From: an uncultured Collinsella sp.
GTDB lineage: Bacteria > Actinomycetota > Coriobacteriia > Coriobacteriales > Coriobacteriaceae
DNA length: 5,540 nucleotides
Assembly (NCBI GenBank): GCA_958407085.1
Contig: CATYHY010000103.1
Location: 1 to 5,540, forward strand
Direction: 5' to 3'
The position numbers and the translations under genes are program-made. The notes beneath the pieces were generated by a model, which was given only the letters and a program-made list of their open reading frames with translations, made no database searches and had not been told where the DNA came from. Every line of letters begins with the position of its first letter. The stretch's first letter is position 1. Of the stretch, positions 4,862-5,540 are shown piece by piece.

Positions 4862-5479
4862 ATGAACCGCTTCATCGACATCAACCCGGAGAGGTGCATC
4901 GGCTGCGGAACATGCCAGTCCGCCTGTGCCGACGCCCACCGGATGCAGGGTCTTCAGGATACGCCGCGCCTGGCGCTCGTGAAGACCGGCGGTATTTCGG
5001 CCGCCCTTGCCTGCCACCATTGCGAGGGTGCCCCTTGCGCCGAGGTCTGCCCGGTGAATGCCATCGAGCACGATGGCGATCGCATCCACGTCAAGGAGCA
5101 GGAGTGCATCGGGTGCAGGCTGTGCGCCATCGCGTGCCCCTTCGGAGCCATCCATCCCGATGGCACGTCTATCGCCGGTGTCGCAGGCATGTGCGACCCG
5201 ACGCCTTCGTATCCTAAGTCCCTGAGCAGCCTGCTTACGTGGGCTCCCGGCCAGTACACCTGTGCTGTCAAGTGCGACCTGTGCGCCTTCGATCCGGACG
5301 GCCCGCATTGTGTGGCGGCGTGCCCCACCAAGGCGCTGACCGTCATGGGCGGCGCGGCCGATCGCGAGCTCGACGAGGCCAAGCGCCTGCGCTCGATCGA
5401 AAACGGTCCGGTCGTCGACGTTACCGCTGTGGCCCAGGGTCTGTCCGAGAAAGCAGAAGGGAGCGTAAACAATGGATAG
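4862..5479 (+). CDS. hycB: HycB/HyfA-like 4[4Fe-4S] subunit of formate hydrogenlyase
   Basis: A 205-residue iron-sulfur protein, close to E. coli HycB (203). It should link FdhF to the hydrogenase arm by carrying electrons through four [4Fe-4S] clusters: C12-C15-C18-C22, C51-C54-C59-C63, C82-C85-C88-C92 and C138-C141-C150-C154. Start MNRF, the PVNAI stretch after cluster two, and the SSLLTWAPG segment (122-130) before CAVKCDLC parallel HycB (VSTLLDWVPG, AVKCDLC). This inserted segment of about 40 residues separates it from the HydN-like protein upstream. ATG 4862 has AGGAAG at 4851-4856; an in-frame GTG at 4856 lies inside that site. No signal peptide or membrane helix is present. The stop overlaps the next gene by 8 bp, indicating coupled translation with the membrane subunit. 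HyfA is an equally fair name. Confidence 0.9.
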   Translation: MNRFIDINPERCIGCGTCQSACADAHRMQGLQDTPRLALVKTGGISAALACHHCEGAPCAEVCPVNAIEHDGDRIHVKEQECIGCRLCAIACPFGAIHPDGTSIAGVAGMCDPTPSYPKSLSSLLTWAPGQYTCAVKCDLCAFDPDGPHCVAACPTKALTVMGGAADRELDEAKRLRSIENGPVVDVTAVAQGLSEKAEGSVNNG

Positions 5480-5540
5480 CATGACGCTGTTTATCGCATC
5501 GCTTGCCGTCTCGTGCATCGGTGCGCTCGCCTCGGTTCTG
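5472..5540 (+). CDS. hyfB: HyfB/HycC-like membrane subunit, N-terminal fragment cut by window end
   Basis: Only 23 codons are visible: MDSMTLFIASLAVSCIGALA and on, a hydrophobic stretch that looks like a first transmembrane helix. E. coli HyfB also begins MD and carries an ASLASL motif at similar depth. The start at 5472 has AGAAGGGAG at 5455-5463 and overlaps the hycB-like stop by 8 bp; an in-frame ATG at 5481 is an alternative. From context it should be the large antiporter-like (NuoL/MrpD family) proton-channel subunit of a group 4 membrane-bound hydrogenase. The sequence is too short to prove this. Confidence 0.65.
   Translation, partial: MDSMTLFIASLAVSCIGALASVL

Noticed and set aside
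4795..5217. A plus-strand frame overlapping the hycB-like start
   Set aside because: It runs through the terminator-like hairpin and is a shifted-frame shadow of the four-cluster ferredoxin gene.

Overview
The window looks like chromosome from a high-GC anaerobe of the Coriobacteriia, most likely Collinsella. This is inferred from the GC-rich coding regions, a selenocysteine-containing FdhF-type formate dehydrogenase inside a formate hydrogenlyase (FHL) gene cluster, and the general look of the intergenic repeats. No rRNA or other phylogenetic marker is present, so the genus is a guess.

Positions 1-746 hold no convincing gene. Positions 1-290 contain two diverged copies (about 85 bp, offset about 200 bp) of a unit made of a strong hairpin with a short T run and a tRNA T-arm-like sequence in reverse orientation. 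Between them lies a block that folds into several near-perfect hairpins closed by a 13-bp inverted repeat. Positions 370-735 hold further inverted repeats that look like an intergenic repeat or MITE-like element. The one open frame there (376-606, minus) is probably part of that repeat.

Positions 747-1539, minus strand, hold a two-gene toxin-antitoxin operon: a RelB/DinJ-type antitoxin overlapping by 8 bp a PIN-domain (VapC-like) toxin. A good promoter and a perfect 11-bp-arm palindrome over its -10 region suggest autoregulation. Positions 1540-1967 form the divergent regulatory region. It carries six TATTRCA-like half-sites, three copies of an 18-bp direct repeat, a second perfect palindrome, and a highly structured leader (about 1840-1958) whose alternative helices would sequester or free the Shine-Dalgarno of the first FHL gene.

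Positions 1968-5540, plus strand, are the start of an FHL operon: hydN-like 4[4Fe-4S] protein, fdhF, hycB/hyfA-like 4[4Fe-4S] protein, and the first 23 codons of a hyfB/hycC-like membrane subunit running off the window. fdhF is one gene of 740 residues read through an in-frame UGA (2978-2980) as selenocysteine 140, the same residue number as in E. coli FdhF, with a SECIS-like hairpin whose GGUCU loop lies at the E. coli spacing. Conventional gene calling splits it in two. A strong terminator-like hairpin lies between fdhF and the hycB-like gene. Together the genes would oxidise formate to CO2 and pass electrons through ferredoxin-like subunits to a membrane-bound Ni-Fe hydrogenase encoded further downstream, releasing H2.
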